50,424 bases of DNA from NCBI GenBank assembly GCA_027023425.1, contig JALVVL010000015.1, positions 1 to 50,424 of the forward strand. The letters are read 5' to 3'. Below are positions 31,753-40,463 of this stretch, piece after piece. The notes beneath the pieces are model-generated. The model saw only the letters and a list, made by a program, of their open reading frames with translations. It was not told where the DNA came from and searched no databases. Source of the stretch: Anaerolineales bacterium (GTDB taxonomy: Bacteria > Chloroflexota > Anaerolineae > Anaerolineales > DRMV01). Position 1 is the stretch's first letter; every line of letters starts with the position of its first letter. A program made the position numbers and the translations under genes.

Positions 31753-31980
31753 TGAAGGGTGACGCCAAGGATAACGCAAAGGCGCAGAGGAACACAAAGG
31801 TCACAAAGAAAAAACCACAGATTACACAGATTAGCACAGATTTTTTCTGTGTTCTCTGTAAATTTCTGCGTCCTCTGTGGTTGTCTCCTTATTACCCCAA
31901 TCCCTCAGTACCTCAATCTCTTAATCCCTCTCTCTTTCCGTGTCCTCTGTGGTTTCTATCGCTGGCGTTTTTACCCCATC
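31753..31980. repeat. Degenerate CACAGATT tract plus octamer words
   Basis: Starts with GACGCCAAGGATAACGC, then CACAGATT words with facing complements, then an octamer section (AATCCCTC, AGTACCTC, AATCTCTT, AATCCCTC near 31896-31930) and another CCTCTGTGGTTT. The octamer section is nearly the reverse complement of 45755-45790. It ends at the sigma factor stop codon. Confidence 0.8.
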
Positions 31981-31982
31981 TT

Positions 31983-33086
31983 CTACTCAATGTAATCGCG
32001 CAGGCGGCGCATTCGGCTGGGGTGGCGCAAGCGCCGCAGGGCTTTGTGTTCAATTTGGCGGATGCGCTCGCGCGTTAGGCCAAACTGTTGACCCACCTCC
32101 TCAAGAGTTTGCGGCGGGCCGCCGTTCAGCCCGTAGCGCAGGCGGATGATTTGGGCCTCGCGCGGCGGCAAAGTGTCCAAAACGGCATTCAAACGCTCGC
32201 TGAGCATTTTCTGATAGGCTACCTGTGATGGGGAAGGCGAGGATTTGTCTTCAACAAAACTTGCAAAGTCGCTGTCTTCGTCGTCCCCTACGGGGCTGTC
32301 AAGGGAAAGCGGCCGGCGGGAGACTTTGAGCATCCACTCCACTTTAGAAACCGGCATATCCATTGCCGCGGCTATCTCCTCTTCAGTTGGGGCGCGCTGA
32401 AGGCGAATTTCCAACTCCTGCTGCGTTCGGAAAAGCACACGGAGGCTCTCCAAGATGTGCACCGGCAAGCGTATGGTGCGGCCTTGACCAGCGATTGCGC
32501 GGGTAACCGCTTGCCTGATCCACCAAGTGGCATAGGTAGAAAAACGAAAGCCGCGGCGGTAATCGTACTTTTCCACGGCTTTCATCAATCCAAGGTTGCC
32601 TTCTTGAATCAGATCGGGGAAGGGAACGCCTTGCCCGATGTAACGCTTAGCAATGCTAACCACCAAGCGGGTGTTGGCACGGATTAGGTGGTCGCGCGCC
32701 GTCAGCCCCGCCGCCACTTTGGATTCAAGCATGGCTTTTTCCGATGCCGTGAGCCTTCCCCTTTCTTCTGCCAAACGGCAAGCGGCTTCCTTGCCTTCTT
32801 CCATCTGGCGGGCAAGTTCCACCTCTTCCTCGGCCGTCAGCAGCGGAACCCGCGACATTTCTCGCAAATACTGGGCAAGTGTGTCAACCCCCTCTTCATA
32901 CTCATCCGCGCCATCTTCTAATACCTCAACCCCCAACTGCTCCAACCGCCGGGCTAAGCGGAGAATTTGCTCTCTATCCGCCTCCGGGCAACAAGCCACG
33001 ATGTCGCCGAGGGTAAGGTAGCCGCGAATTTCCCCTTCTTCCAAAAGGTGCGAAAACGCCTCGCTCATTTCCGGCGAAGCAAACAT
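31983..33086 (-). CDS. RNA polymerase sigma-70 family factor (RpoD/SigA type)
   Basis: A 367-residue sigma factor with regions 1.2 ([25 protein letters not shown]), 2 ([55 protein letters not shown]), 3 ([20 protein letters not shown]) and 4 ([47 protein letters not shown]). All are complete, so it is a primary or primary-like factor. The N-terminal ~65 residues resemble a shortened region 1.1. It lies 39 nt after the DUF177 gene and probably shares its promoter. Chloroflexota carry several such factors, so 'primary' is not proven. Confidence 0.9.
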   Translation of the reverse strand: MFASPEMSEAFSHLLEEGEIRGYLTLGDIVACCPEADREQILRLARRLEQLGVEVLEDGADEYEEGVDTLAQYLREMSRVPLLTAEEEVELARQMEEGKEAACRLAEERGRLTASEKAMLESKVAAGLTARDHLIRANTRLVVSIAKRYIGQGVPFPDLIQEGNLGLMKAVEKYDYRRGFRFSTYATWWIRQAVTRAIAGQGRTIRLPVHILESLRVLFRTQQELEIRLQRAPTEEEIAAAMDMPVSKVEWMLKVSRRPLSLDSPVGDDEDSDFASFVEDKSSPSPSQVAYQKMLSERLNAVLDTLPPREAQIIRLRYGLNGGPPQTLEEVGQQFGLTRERIRQIEHKALRRLRHPSRMRRLRDYIE

Positions 33087-33125
33087 TTACCACTACCTCC
33101 TTCCACTAAATGGGGCAAGAGAGGC

Positions 33126-33635
33126 TTACATTTTTTCAAGCAAAGTCTTTAGCACTTCAAGGCGCGGGTCAATGCGCTCTACACGATGCCCGCAATCCTC
33201 GTAATTCAGGTTAGCGCCGCATACCGGGCACAGGCCTTTGCAATCTTCGGAGCACAGAGGCTTTATCGGGAAGGAAAGCCACATGTATTCGCGCACAAGA
33301 GGCCCAATGTCAATTTGCCCACTTTCGGGATACAAAAGCCCCGATTCGCCCATTTGCCGCTCGGTGAAAGCGTAAAGTTCGGTGAAAACGGCCTCTAATT
33401 TTTGCTCAAATTGCTCCAAACAGCGCACGCACTCGGTCGGGGTGGTGGCTTTCAAGTTCGCCTCTACCAGCAAGCCCTGATGGGTGCGCGTAACGGTGAC
33501 CGTGCCGCGGAGGTTGTGCAGCGGCAGGTCTTCCAATGTAATTGAAGGCACGTCAAAAATAAACTCCCGGCTGTAGCCGACTTGCTCGTGTGCAATAAAG
33601 CCGACATTGAGCCGGAAGGGGTAATCATGGTACAC
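33126..33635 (-). CDS. DUF177 / YceD family protein
   Basis: A 169-residue protein with family marks: PFRLNVGFIAHEQVG..REF at the start, CVRCLEQFEQKLEA in the middle and LCSEDCKGLCPVCGANLNYEDC near the end, giving two CxxC-type cysteine pairs. In most bacteria this gene precedes rpmF (L32) and influences 23S rRNA or L32 levels. Here rpmF is missing and a sigma factor gene follows instead. It starts with GTG (MYHDYPFRLN). A well-formed promoter lies 33 bp upstream. Confidence 0.85.
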   Translation of the reverse strand: MYHDYPFRLNVGFIAHEQVGYSREFIFDVPSITLEDLPLHNLRGTVTVTRTHQGLLVEANLKATTPTECVRCLEQFEQKLEAVFTELYAFTERQMGESGLLYPESGQIDIGPLVREYMWLSFPIKPLCSEDCKGLCPVCGANLNYEDCGHRVERIDPRLEVLKTLLEKM

Positions 33636-33667
33636 TGAAGCACTCCAAAGCCTGTTGTTGTGTCAAA

Positions 33668-33696
33668 ATTATAGCACGGAGACAGGGTGAAGTCAA
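33668..33696 (-). promoter_or_regulatory. Sigma-70-type promoter of the DUF177-sigma factor operon
   Basis: On the minus strand TTGACT (33691-33696), exactly 17 bp, TGC-TATAAT (-10 at 33668-33673). Transcript leader about 25 nt. Confidence 0.8.
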
Positions 33697-33736
33697 TGTG
33701 TTTTCAACATAATTTAGAGTCTGACGGAGAGTTGAG

Positions 33737-34342
33737 GTGAAACTGCTGATAGCGACAAATAACCGGGGCAAACAGAGGGAATACCGTGCCTTACTGGCCG
33801 GTTTGCCGGTAGAGCCCATTTTCCCGCAAGAAACGGGGGTGAAGTTGGAGGTTGAAGAAAACGGACTCACCTACGCGCAAAACGCGGCGCTCAAGGCGCA
33901 GGCATGGGCAAAAGCCACCGGTCTGCCCACTTTGGCGGACGATTCGGGGCTGGAGGTGGAAGCGTTGAACGGCGCGCCCGGATTGTTTTCGGCGCGCTAC
34001 GCTCCCATTCCCAACGCCACCGACGCCGACCGCAGGCGCTATTTGCTTTCGCAGTTGCGCGGCAAGCCCCGCCCGTGGAAGGCGCGGTTCGTATGCACAG
34101 TTGCCGTTGCCGCGCCCGATGGCGTTTTGCATTTTGCGGAGGGCGTTTGCCCGGGCGAGATCATCCCCGAGGAGCGCGGCGCCAACGGCTTTGGCTACGA
34201 CCCCATTTTTTACCTGCCCGACCTCGGCTTGACCATGGCGGAACTACCGCCTGAGGAGAAGAACAGGCTCAGCCATCGCGGGCGCGCCGTGCGCGCCATC
34301 CGCCCGATTTTGCAGGCTTTGGCGGAGCGCCACGCCAGTTGA
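33737..34342 (+). CDS. rdgB: dITP/XTP pyrophosphatase (RdgB/HAM1 family)
   Basis: A 201-residue nucleotide sanitising enzyme that hydrolyses dITP, ITP and XTP to monophosphates. The N-terminal LLIATNNRGKQREYRALL is the substrate loop (TxNxxK), followed by EENGLTYAQNAALKAQA, ADDSGLEVEALNGAPGLFSARYA, FVCTVAVA, and the C-terminal GANGFGYDPIFYLPDLGLTMAEL and NRLSHRGRAVRA. It starts with GTG, with GGAGAGTTGAG before it; no ATG fits. It is divergent from the DUF177 gene. Confident call. Confidence 0.95.
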   Translation: MKLLIATNNRGKQREYRALLAGLPVEPIFPQETGVKLEVEENGLTYAQNAALKAQAWAKATGLPTLADDSGLEVEALNGAPGLFSARYAPIPNATDADRRRYLLSQLRGKPRPWKARFVCTVAVAAPDGVLHFAEGVCPGEIIPEERGANGFGYDPIFYLPDLGLTMAELPPEEKNRLSHRGRAVRAIRPILQALAERHAS

Positions 34343-34414
34343 GCCGCCCATAGGTGGTATCATTGAAAAGCAAGGATTCGGGAACTGAGCACTTCGGCCC
34401 TTTAGGCCACCGCC

Positions 34415-34490
34415 GACGCAACAACCTTACGACCCAACGACCCAACGACGCAACGACCTAACGACCTCACGCCCAACGAATTTACGCATC
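34415..34490. repeat. Octamer tandem tract (ACGACCCA words)
   Basis: About five imperfect repeats of ACGACCCA/ACGACCTA with period 8 ending a few bases before the next start codon. The same words occur at 36805-36900 and in reverse complement at 45634 and 45795. Confidence 0.75.
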
Positions 34491-35555
34491 ATGCCACAAG
34501 ATTACGCCGAACGGCGCTACCTGTCGGTGGGCGAAGCCGCCCGCTTCTTAGGAATTTCGGTTGAGCAATTGCACGCCTTAGTCAAGCGGGGCGAGGTGCC
34601 GGTTTACCGCGCCGCCAGCGGGCAGTATCGGTTTGCGCTCGGCGAACTTGCCCCGTTAGTGCATAGCGGACGCTTCCCCGGCGCGGCGGCAACCGATTCC
34701 CCTGCAGAGTGGGTCCTCCGCTTTGAGGACGCCACCCAGCGAATTTACGCCGCCGATTCCCGCCGCATGACCCAACTCGCCGAAAACAGCGTGCACCTGA
34801 TGGTGACTTCGCCGCCCTATTTTGACGCCAAGATGTACGCCGCCGAAAACCGTCCCAACGATTTGGGGAACATCCACGATTTGGAAACTTGGCTCGCCGA
34901 AATCGGCAAAGTGTGGGCAGAGGTGTACCGCGTCCTCCAGCCGGGGCGGAAGGCTTTTATCAACATTATGAACCTGCCCGTGCGCGAAAACGGCACGTTT
35001 CGCTCGCTGAACTTGGTCGGCAAAACCATAGACCTCTGCGAGCGCATTGGCCTCATCTTCAAACGCGAAATCGTGTGGCACAAGACCAACTCAGTGCGGG
35101 CACACTTTGGCACTTACCCTTACCCGGGCGGAATTTTGATAAACTATGCCCACGAGTTCATCTTGGAATTTGAGAAACCGGCTCCAAAAGGCTACCGCAA
35201 GTATGCCCACGTGACGCCGGAGCAGCGCGAGGCTTCGCGTTTGGACAAGGATTTTTGGCTGCGCTTGAAAAAGTCGGATGTGTGGCTGATAAAGCCCGAA
35301 AAGAGCGGCGCAGGACGAACCCATGTGGCGCCATTTCCGTATGAATTGCCCTATCGGCTGATACGCGCTTACAGTTTTGTGGGCGAAACGGTGTTAGACC
35401 CGTTTTTGGGTAGTGGAACGACATTGCTTGCCGCCCGTGACCTTTCCCGCAACGGCGTGGGGTACGAACTCCACGCCGACATTGCCGCTCAGGCGGCGGA
35501 GAGGCTAAAAAACGCACCTCGCTTTACACGCGAAACGATAGCGTTGGAGGTGTAA
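34491..35555 (+). CDS. DNA amino-methyltransferase with N-terminal excisionase/MerR-type HTH
   Basis: A 354-residue fusion. Residues ~8-60 (YLSVGEAARFLGISVEQLHA, RGEVPVYRAASGQYRF) form an excisionase/MerR-like helix-turn-helix. The rest is a DNA methyltransferase with motif IV TSPPY at 106-110 and motif I DPFLGSGTT at 303-311, i.e. beta-class order; SPPY favours N4-cytosine, though N6-adenine is possible. AFINIMNLPVRENG and KREIVWHKTNSVRAHFG are typical linking motifs. Two genes follow with 2-nt and 3-nt gaps: an ABM-fold protein and a PLD-type nuclease. I read this as the modification half of a candidate restriction-modification module. The ATG has octamer repeats instead of a ribosome site. 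Confidence 0.85.
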   Translation: MPQDYAERRYLSVGEAARFLGISVEQLHALVKRGEVPVYRAASGQYRFALGELAPLVHSGRFPGAAATDSPAEWVLRFEDATQRIYAADSRRMTQLAENSVHLMVTSPPYFDAKMYAAENRPNDLGNIHDLETWLAEIGKVWAEVYRVLQPGRKAFINIMNLPVRENGTFRSLNLVGKTIDLCERIGLIFKREIVWHKTNSVRAHFGTYPYPGGILINYAHEFILEFEKPAPKGYRKYAHVTPEQREASRLDKDFWLRLKKSDVWLIKPEKSGAGRTHVAPFPYELPYRLIRAYSFVGETVLDPFLGSGTTLLAARDLSRNGVGYELHADIAAQAAERLKNAPRFTRETIALEV

Positions 35556-35557
35556 CC

Positions 35558-35884
35558 GTGATTGTGCGCATGTGGCACGGTCGTGTACCGACCGAAAAAG
35601 CCGCTGCTTATCGTGCTTTCCTCAACGCGCGGGCCATCCCCGACTACCAGTCGGTGCCCGGCAACCTGGGCGTGTACATCTTGGAGCGCCCCGAAGGCGA
35701 GGTGGCCCACTTCATCACCCTGACCTTCTGGGAGAGCCTGGACGCCATCCGCGCTTTCGCCGGTGAAGATGTAGAAAAGGCCAAGTACTATCCCAAAGAT
35801 AAGGACTTCCTGCTGGAATTTGAACCCCACGTGGTGCATTATGAGGTGGTGGGGAGCGCAGGAAGCGAAGGCCCCTCTGCTTGA
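35558..35884 (+). CDS. Antibiotic-biosynthesis-monooxygenase (ABM) fold protein
   Basis: A 108-residue protein starting with GTG (MIVRMWHGRV), with GGAGG overlapping the upstream gene's last codons. The pattern IVRMWHGRVPTEKAAAYRAF, YILERPEGEVAHFITLTFW and a central helix fits the ferredoxin-like ABM/EthD-type dimeric fold found in small monooxygenases and in proteins of unknown role. It is enclosed between the methyltransferase and nuclease genes with 2- and 3-nt gaps. That is an odd partner for a DNA-modification pair, and the positional link may be accidental. Confidence 0.65.
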   Translation: MIVRMWHGRVPTEKAAAYRAFLNARAIPDYQSVPGNLGVYILERPEGEVAHFITLTFWESLDAIRAFAGEDVEKAKYYPKDKDFLLEFEPHVVHYEVVGSAGSEGPSA

Positions 35885-35887
35885 GCG

Positions 35888-36799
35888 ATGTCCGCATCCG
35901 TTACGCTGATTGCGCAAGACTGGGAAGCTGCCTTCCGGCACCTTTTTCGTGAGGCCACGGAAGAGCTGGTGTTGGTCTCTCCTTTTATCGGAAGCGAGCC
36001 CGTGGAGGTGCTCTGCGAGGAGGTCAGCAGGCGAAATCTCACTACAACGCTGACCATCCGCTGCGTGGCTAATTTTTCGCCGCCCCACTTGCTCTCGGGA
36101 AGCGTGGACAGCAGCGCGTTGCTCAAGCTCACCACCGCCTGCCCTCGCACACAGGTGTTCCATCTGGGCGGCCTGCACGCGAAGGTGTACATTGCAGACC
36201 GCAAGGCTGCGCTCATCACCTCGGCAAACTTCACCCTGGGCGGCTGGCGGCGCAATCGGGAGCTGGGTCTGCGTTTAGAAGACCCTCCACTGGTTGCAGA
36301 AACATATCATTGGGCACAAGCCCTGTGGCGCGTCAGCACTCCTTTGACCGAGGACGACCTTTCCCGGCTAAGTCAGCTGAGCGCGACCGTGTCTCCGGTG
36401 CGGCGCACGCAAGAGGAGAAGGCCACAGAAGAAGCCGTGCAGGAAGTGTTGGTGCGGGCCAGGTTGCAGAGCTTGCAAGAAGAGGGCATTCAAGGCTTTC
36501 GGCCCTCCCCGCAGTGGAGCGAGAATCGCATCTTTGCCACCACCATCCTGTACTTACTGCGAGCCAATGGCCCGATGACCACCCAAGAACTGCACCCGTT
36601 GATTCAAGCCCTGCACCCCGAACTGTGCGATGATACCGTGGAGCGTATTATTGACGGCGTGCGCTTTGGGAAGCGTTGGAAACATATGGTACGAAATGCC
36701 CAGCAATACCTCAAACGCCTGGGGAAGATCGCTTACGATCCTCATACCCGGCGTTGGGCGCTCGTAGGAAAGCCGCCAGGCCATAAGCTCAGGAAATGA
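35888..36799 (+). CDS. Phospholipase D-fold nuclease with C-terminal winged-helix, candidate restriction enzyme
   Basis: A 303-residue protein. The N-terminal half has a single PLD motif: LHAKVYIAD (His97, Lys99, Asp104), then TSANFT (Asn114) and RRNRELG (Glu125). The opening SPFIGSEPVEVLCEEV also fits the family. One HKD motif per chain means it should act as a dimer, as in the Nuc/BfiI type. Residues ~205-295 (FATTILYLLRANGPMTTQELH ... LKRLGKIAYDPHTRRWALVG) look like a winged-helix similar to the N-terminal DNA-binding domain of Mrr. Codon choice is somewhat unlike its neighbours, so recent transfer is possible. Follows the ABM gene by 3 nt. Confidence 0.75.
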   Translation: MSASVTLIAQDWEAAFRHLFREATEELVLVSPFIGSEPVEVLCEEVSRRNLTTTLTIRCVANFSPPHLLSGSVDSSALLKLTTACPRTQVFHLGGLHAKVYIADRKAALITSANFTLGGWRRNRELGLRLEDPPLVAETYHWAQALWRVSTPLTEDDLSRLSQLSATVSPVRRTQEEKATEEAVQEVLVRARLQSLQEEGIQGFRPSPQWSENRIFATTILYLLRANGPMTTQELHPLIQALHPELCDDTVERIIDGVRFGKRWKHMVRNAQQYLKRLGKIAYDPHTRRWALVGKPPGHKLRK

Positions 36800-36804
36800 T
36801 TTTG

Positions 36805-36900
36805 GCACGACTTCTCCACCTCTACGACTTTACGACTCCACGACTCCACGACCCAACGACTCAACGACCTACGCCCCCACGACTCCACGACTCCCAAGGA
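36805..36900. repeat. Octamer tandem tract (ACGACTCC words)
   Basis: About ten imperfect 7-8-nt words such as ACGACTCC, ACGACCCA and ACGACTCA directly before the M42 peptidase ribosome site. Related to the tract at 34415. Confidence 0.75.
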
Positions 36901-36909
36901 GGCTCCCCC

Positions 36910-37977
36910 TTGACCGACACCACCTTTCCCCCCTTCGGCGCTCGCCAACTGCGCCTGCTGGAACGGCTGACCAACGCCGTCGCTGTTTCCGGCGATGAGG
37001 GCGCGGTGCGGCGCATCGTTTTAGAGCACGTTCGCCCGCTGGCAGACGAGGTGCGCGTGGACAACCTCGGCAACGTGCTCGCGGTCAAGCGCGGCACGGC
37101 TTCCCGCCGCTTGCGCGTGATGATCGCCGCTCACATGGATGAAGTCGGATTTATGCTCACCCACGACGACGGCAAGGGCTTGTTCCGCTTTGGCAAGGTG
37201 GGCGGCATTGACACGCGCAACATTTTGGGCAAAGCCGTTTGGGTTGGCCCCGAGCGCATCCCCGGCGTAATCGGCATGACGCCCATTCACCTCACCACGC
37301 CCGAATCACGCAAACGAGTGCCCGACCCGGACGCTTTGCGGATTGACGTAGGCCCCGAAAACGCGGGCAAGGTCAAGCCCGGCATGAGGGCGACCTTTGC
37401 CACCGAATTTCGGCGCCTCGGGGCGAGCATCCGCGCCAAAGCCCTTGACGACCGGTTTGGTGTGGCAACCCTGATTGAACTCATGCGCCACGCGCCGGAA
37501 AACATTGACCTGCTGGCGGCGTTCACCGTGCAGGAAGAGGTGGGCTTACGCGGCGCGCAGGTGGCCGCCTTTGCCTTAGAGCCCGACATCGCTTTTGTGC
37601 TGGACTGCACCCCGGCGTTAGACATGCCACACCCCGAAGGCGAACCCAACACCCGCTACAATGCCCGTTTGGGCAACGGCCCGGCAGTTTACACCGCCGA
37701 TCGCGCCACAATTTCCGACCCGCGGCTCATCCGCCACTTAGTTGAAACCGCTGAGGCGGAGGGCATTCCCTACCAATTTCGGCAGGCTGGCGGCGGCGGA
37801 ACAGACGCGGGCGCAATCCACAAACAGCGCGGTGGCATCCCCAGCGTTTCGGTTTCAACCCCGGCGCGCTACTTGCATTCCCCGGCTTCCATCGCCCGCA
37901 TAGACGACTGGAAGCACACCTTCTACCTTGTGTTGGCGGCTTTGCGACGGCTGACGCCGGAGGTGGTTAGTGGGTAA
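36910..37977 (+). CDS. M42 family aminopeptidase (first copy)
   Basis: A 355-residue cobalt/zinc aminopeptidase, usually forming tetrahedral dodecamers that clear short peptides, common in thermophiles. Metal and catalytic motifs: AAHMDEVGFM, ALDDRFGVA, FTVQEEVGLRGAQVAAF, and GGGTDAGAIHKQRGG with ISVSTPARYLHSP-like sequence after it. I start at a TTG (product TDTTFPPFGARQ) preceded by AAGGAGG. The frame runs further upstream through an octamer repeat tract with no homology. Its stop overlaps the GTG of the next gene, so they are probably coupled. A second M42 gene follows the nucleotidyltransferase. Confidence 0.88.
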   Translation: MTDTTFPPFGARQLRLLERLTNAVAVSGDEGAVRRIVLEHVRPLADEVRVDNLGNVLAVKRGTASRRLRVMIAAHMDEVGFMLTHDDGKGLFRFGKVGGIDTRNILGKAVWVGPERIPGVIGMTPIHLTTPESRKRVPDPDALRIDVGPENAGKVKPGMRATFATEFRRLGASIRAKALDDRFGVATLIELMRHAPENIDLLAAFTVQEEVGLRGAQVAAFALEPDIAFVLDCTPALDMPHPEGEPNTRYNARLGNGPAVYTADRATISDPRLIRHLVETAEAEGIPYQFRQAGGGGTDAGAIHKQRGGIPSVSVSTPARYLHSPASIARIDDWKHTFYLVLAALRRLTPEVVSG

Positions 37978-38383
37978 AACCATTGGGGCTCTTGAGAAGC
38001 AGGCATTGATAGCCGTCTTCCGCCGCTATCCGGAGATTTTGGCGGTGTACCTTTTCGGCTCTTACGCTGATGGGACGGCGCGCGCCGACAGCGACATTGA
38101 CCTCGGCATCCTGCCGCGCACGCCTGAGTTCCACAGCCGCCTGTTGGATTTGCTCGCCGACCTCATCAAAGCGGGCTTTGACCGCGTGGACATCGTTTTC
38201 TTAGACCAAGCCGACCTCACCACGCGCTACGAAATCGTCCGCCGCAACACCTTGCTCTACGCCGCGCCCGATTTTTACCACGGCGATTACTTCTCCCGCA
38301 CCCTGCAGGAATATTGGGATTTTGAGCCTTACCTCCGCGTTGCCCGCGAAGCATACAACATACAAGAAGAAATTGCTCAATGA
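37970..38383 (+). CDS. MNT-type nucleotidyltransferase
   Basis: A 137-residue protein of the minimal nucleotidyltransferase superfamily. LFGSYADGTARADSDIDLGIL carries the GS...DxD metal motif, then VDIVFLDQADLTTRYEIVRRN. In many genomes such genes pair with a HEPN toxin (MNT-HEPN modules). No HEPN partner is next to it, unless hidden in the C-terminal tail (EYWDFEPYLRVAREAYNIQ), which is too short. It begins with GTG inside the end of the first M42 gene. The second M42 gene follows after 37 nt. Its function is not predictable. Confidence 0.78.
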   Translation: MGKTIGALEKQALIAVFRRYPEILAVYLFGSYADGTARADSDIDLGILPRTPEFHSRLLDLLADLIKAGFDRVDIVFLDQADLTTRYEIVRRNTLLYAAPDFYHGDYFSRTLQEYWDFEPYLRVAREAYNIQEEIAQ

Positions 38384-38420
38384 TGGTAAGGCAAACTCTT
38401 GACAAATTAACGAGGTAACT

Positions 38421-39410
38421 ATGAAACAACTTTTGCAACAACTTACCCAAATCCCCGCCCCGTCGGGCTATGAGCACAAAATTCGCGATGCCATCCGCGA
38501 AATGGTAGCAGATTATGCTGATGAAATCACCACCGACGCCCTCGGCAACCTCATCGTCCGCAAGGGCAAGGCAGGGCAGGGCAAGCGCATTATGCTCGCC
38601 GCCCATATGGACGAAATCGGTGTGATGGTTAGCCACATTGACGAAAATGGCTTTGCCCGTTTCGCCCCCATCGGCGGGGTTTACCCTCCCTATTGCCTTG
38701 GAGGGCGCGTGCGCTTCCTCAACGGTCATGTGGGCGTTATCAACAGCGAAAACACCTCCGACCCCAACAAAATCCCCTCGTTAGACCAACTTTTTATTGA
38801 CCTCGGCGGCACCAAGCACGGCATCAAGGTCGGCGATGTTGCCGCTTTTGACCGCTCATTTGCCGACCTCGGCGACCGCGTGGTTTCCAAAGCGTTAGAT
38901 GACCGCGTTGGCGTTGCTGTGCTCATCAGCGCGCTGCGCCAACTGGAAAGCACGCGGCACGAAATCTATTTCGTCTTCAGCGTGCAAGAGGAAGTCGGCG
39001 TGCGCGGCGCGACCACCGCGGCTTTCCAAATTGCGCCCGATGTGGGCATTGCAGTTGATGTAACCGGCTGGGGCGACACGCCCAAAGTCCCGCCGATGGT
39101 GGATGTGGCGTTGGGCAAAGGGCCCGCCATCAAAATACGCGATAGCGGCATGTTAGCCGACCCGCGCGTGGTGGATTGGATGATTTCCACCGCCGAAAAA
39201 GCCAAAATCCCCTACCAGCGCGAAGTGCTATTGCGCGGCTCCACCGATGCCCGCGCCATCCAACTCAGCCGCGCCGGCGTGCCTGCGGGCACAATTTCCA
39301 TCCCCTGCCGCTACGTGCACAGCCCCTCAGAGATGATTGACGTGCGCGATGCCGAAAACGCGGCGGCGCTGATCACCGCCCTGCTGAGCGCAGAAATCAC
39401 CTGGGCGTAG
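38421..39410 (+). CDS. M42 family aminopeptidase (second copy)
   Basis: A 329-residue M42 metallopeptidase. Motifs: AAHMDEIGVMVSHID, ALDDRVGVAVLI, FVFSVQEEVGVRGATTAAF (Glu pair) and GSTDARAIQLSRAGVPAGTISIPCRYVHSP. It lacks the ~20-residue N-terminal extension of the first copy and is a clear paralogue. ACGAGGTAACT precedes the ATG. It likely shares a transcript with the upstream M42 and nucleotidyltransferase genes. Role: peptide degradation, which fits the two oligopeptide transporters in this window. Confidence 0.92.
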   Translation: MKQLLQQLTQIPAPSGYEHKIRDAIREMVADYADEITTDALGNLIVRKGKAGQGKRIMLAAHMDEIGVMVSHIDENGFARFAPIGGVYPPYCLGGRVRFLNGHVGVINSENTSDPNKIPSLDQLFIDLGGTKHGIKVGDVAAFDRSFADLGDRVVSKALDDRVGVAVLISALRQLESTRHEIYFVFSVQEEVGVRGATTAAFQIAPDVGIAVDVTGWGDTPKVPPMVDVALGKGPAIKIRDSGMLADPRVVDWMISTAEKAKIPYQREVLLRGSTDARAIQLSRAGVPAGTISIPCRYVHSPSEMIDVRDAENAAALITALLSAEITWA

Positions 39411-39435
39411 CACAGCACCGCTGAGGAGATGAGTG

Positions 39436-40407
39436 ATGAAGGCCGCGCGCGGAGTGCTCTGGGCTTTGCTAATCGTTTTGACGCTTGGCGGGTGCGCAAA
39501 GGGAAACACGCCCGTTCCAACACCACTACCGCCGCATTTCATCCCCACTGCAGTAGCGATGACCGCGCAGGCATTGAGCACCCCCACTCGGCAAATTGCC
39601 CCGACGGCAACAGCGCCCGCCCCTTCGCCCACCGCAGGCCAATTCCCCAAACCCACCGCCACAAAGATGAACACGCCGTTGCCGACTGTGGCCTTGCCCA
39701 CGGCAACGCCAACCCCTCTCCCCGCCTCCAAAACTCCCGACCGCGGCTACGCCCCCGTTCAAATCCTCTACCCGGGCGCAAATTCGCGCGTGCTTTCCCC
39801 CCTCAAAACCCGTTTCGCCGTCATCGGGCGCTATACCGATGAACTGCACGTGGAACTCATCGGCGAGGATGGGCGACTGATCTACCGGCGCGTTATGCGC
39901 TTGGGAGAAGACCAGCCCGCTCACGCACTGATATTTTTCAACCTTGAAATTCCGTTTGAACTGCAAGCCGAAGCCGAAGTCGGGCGCTTGCAAATTTCGG
40001 CATGGGATGATAAACACCGCCCCCTTTTCCAAAACGCGGTGCCGCTCATCTTGTTGAAAGAAGGACAGCAACAGATAAACTACCATCCCGCCGAAAAGAG
40101 CCCCATCATTTTTGTAAAACCCCGGCCATTGCAGACGATCTCAGGCGGGGAGTTGGAGGTGGAGGGCAAAGCATTGCCCTCCGCGGGCGTGATTGAATTG
40201 TTGCTGGCCAATCCCAGCGGCAAAGTGTTGCTCTACAAAACCGCGCCGCTCGGCGCCCCCGCTGCCGACGGGTACGCGCCGTTCAGCATCACCCTCAAAT
40301 ACACGGTGAAACAGCCCTTGTGGGTGCGGCTGATCGCCCGCGAAAATTCCAAAAAGCCAGAGGGTATGATTTACCTAAATTCGCTTGAGTTGCGGCTTGC
40401 GCCGTAG
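39436..40407 (+). CDS. Lipoprotein with Gmad2-like immunoglobulin-fold domain
   Basis: A 323-residue exported lipoprotein. The signal ends LTLGGC, with Cys as lipid anchor near residue 20, then a Thr/Pro-rich linker (to ~100) with PTPLP and PTATPTP stretches. Two beta-sandwich-like regions follow: ~105-215 (PVQILYPGANSRVLSP..) and ~225-323 (IIFVKPRPLQTISGGELEVEG..), the second resembling Gmad2-type domains of spore-germination and sporulation lipoproteins. Function unknown, presumably at the cell surface. GAGGAGATGAGTG precedes the ATG chosen; a GTG three bases earlier is possible. Confidence 0.7.
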   Translation: MKAARGVLWALLIVLTLGGCAKGNTPVPTPLPPHFIPTAVAMTAQALSTPTRQIAPTATAPAPSPTAGQFPKPTATKMNTPLPTVALPTATPTPLPASKTPDRGYAPVQILYPGANSRVLSPLKTRFAVIGRYTDELHVELIGEDGRLIYRRVMRLGEDQPAHALIFFNLEIPFELQAEAEVGRLQISAWDDKHRPLFQNAVPLILLKEGQQQINYHPAEKSPIIFVKPRPLQTISGGELEVEGKALPSAGVIELLLANPSGKVLLYKTAPLGAPAADGYAPFSITLKYTVKQPLWVRLIARENSKKPEGMIYLNSLELRLAP

Positions 40408-40463
40408 GCTTTACCCCGCCGCCAACGGCGGATAAATTCGTCATTGCTACCGGAGAAGCCTGC

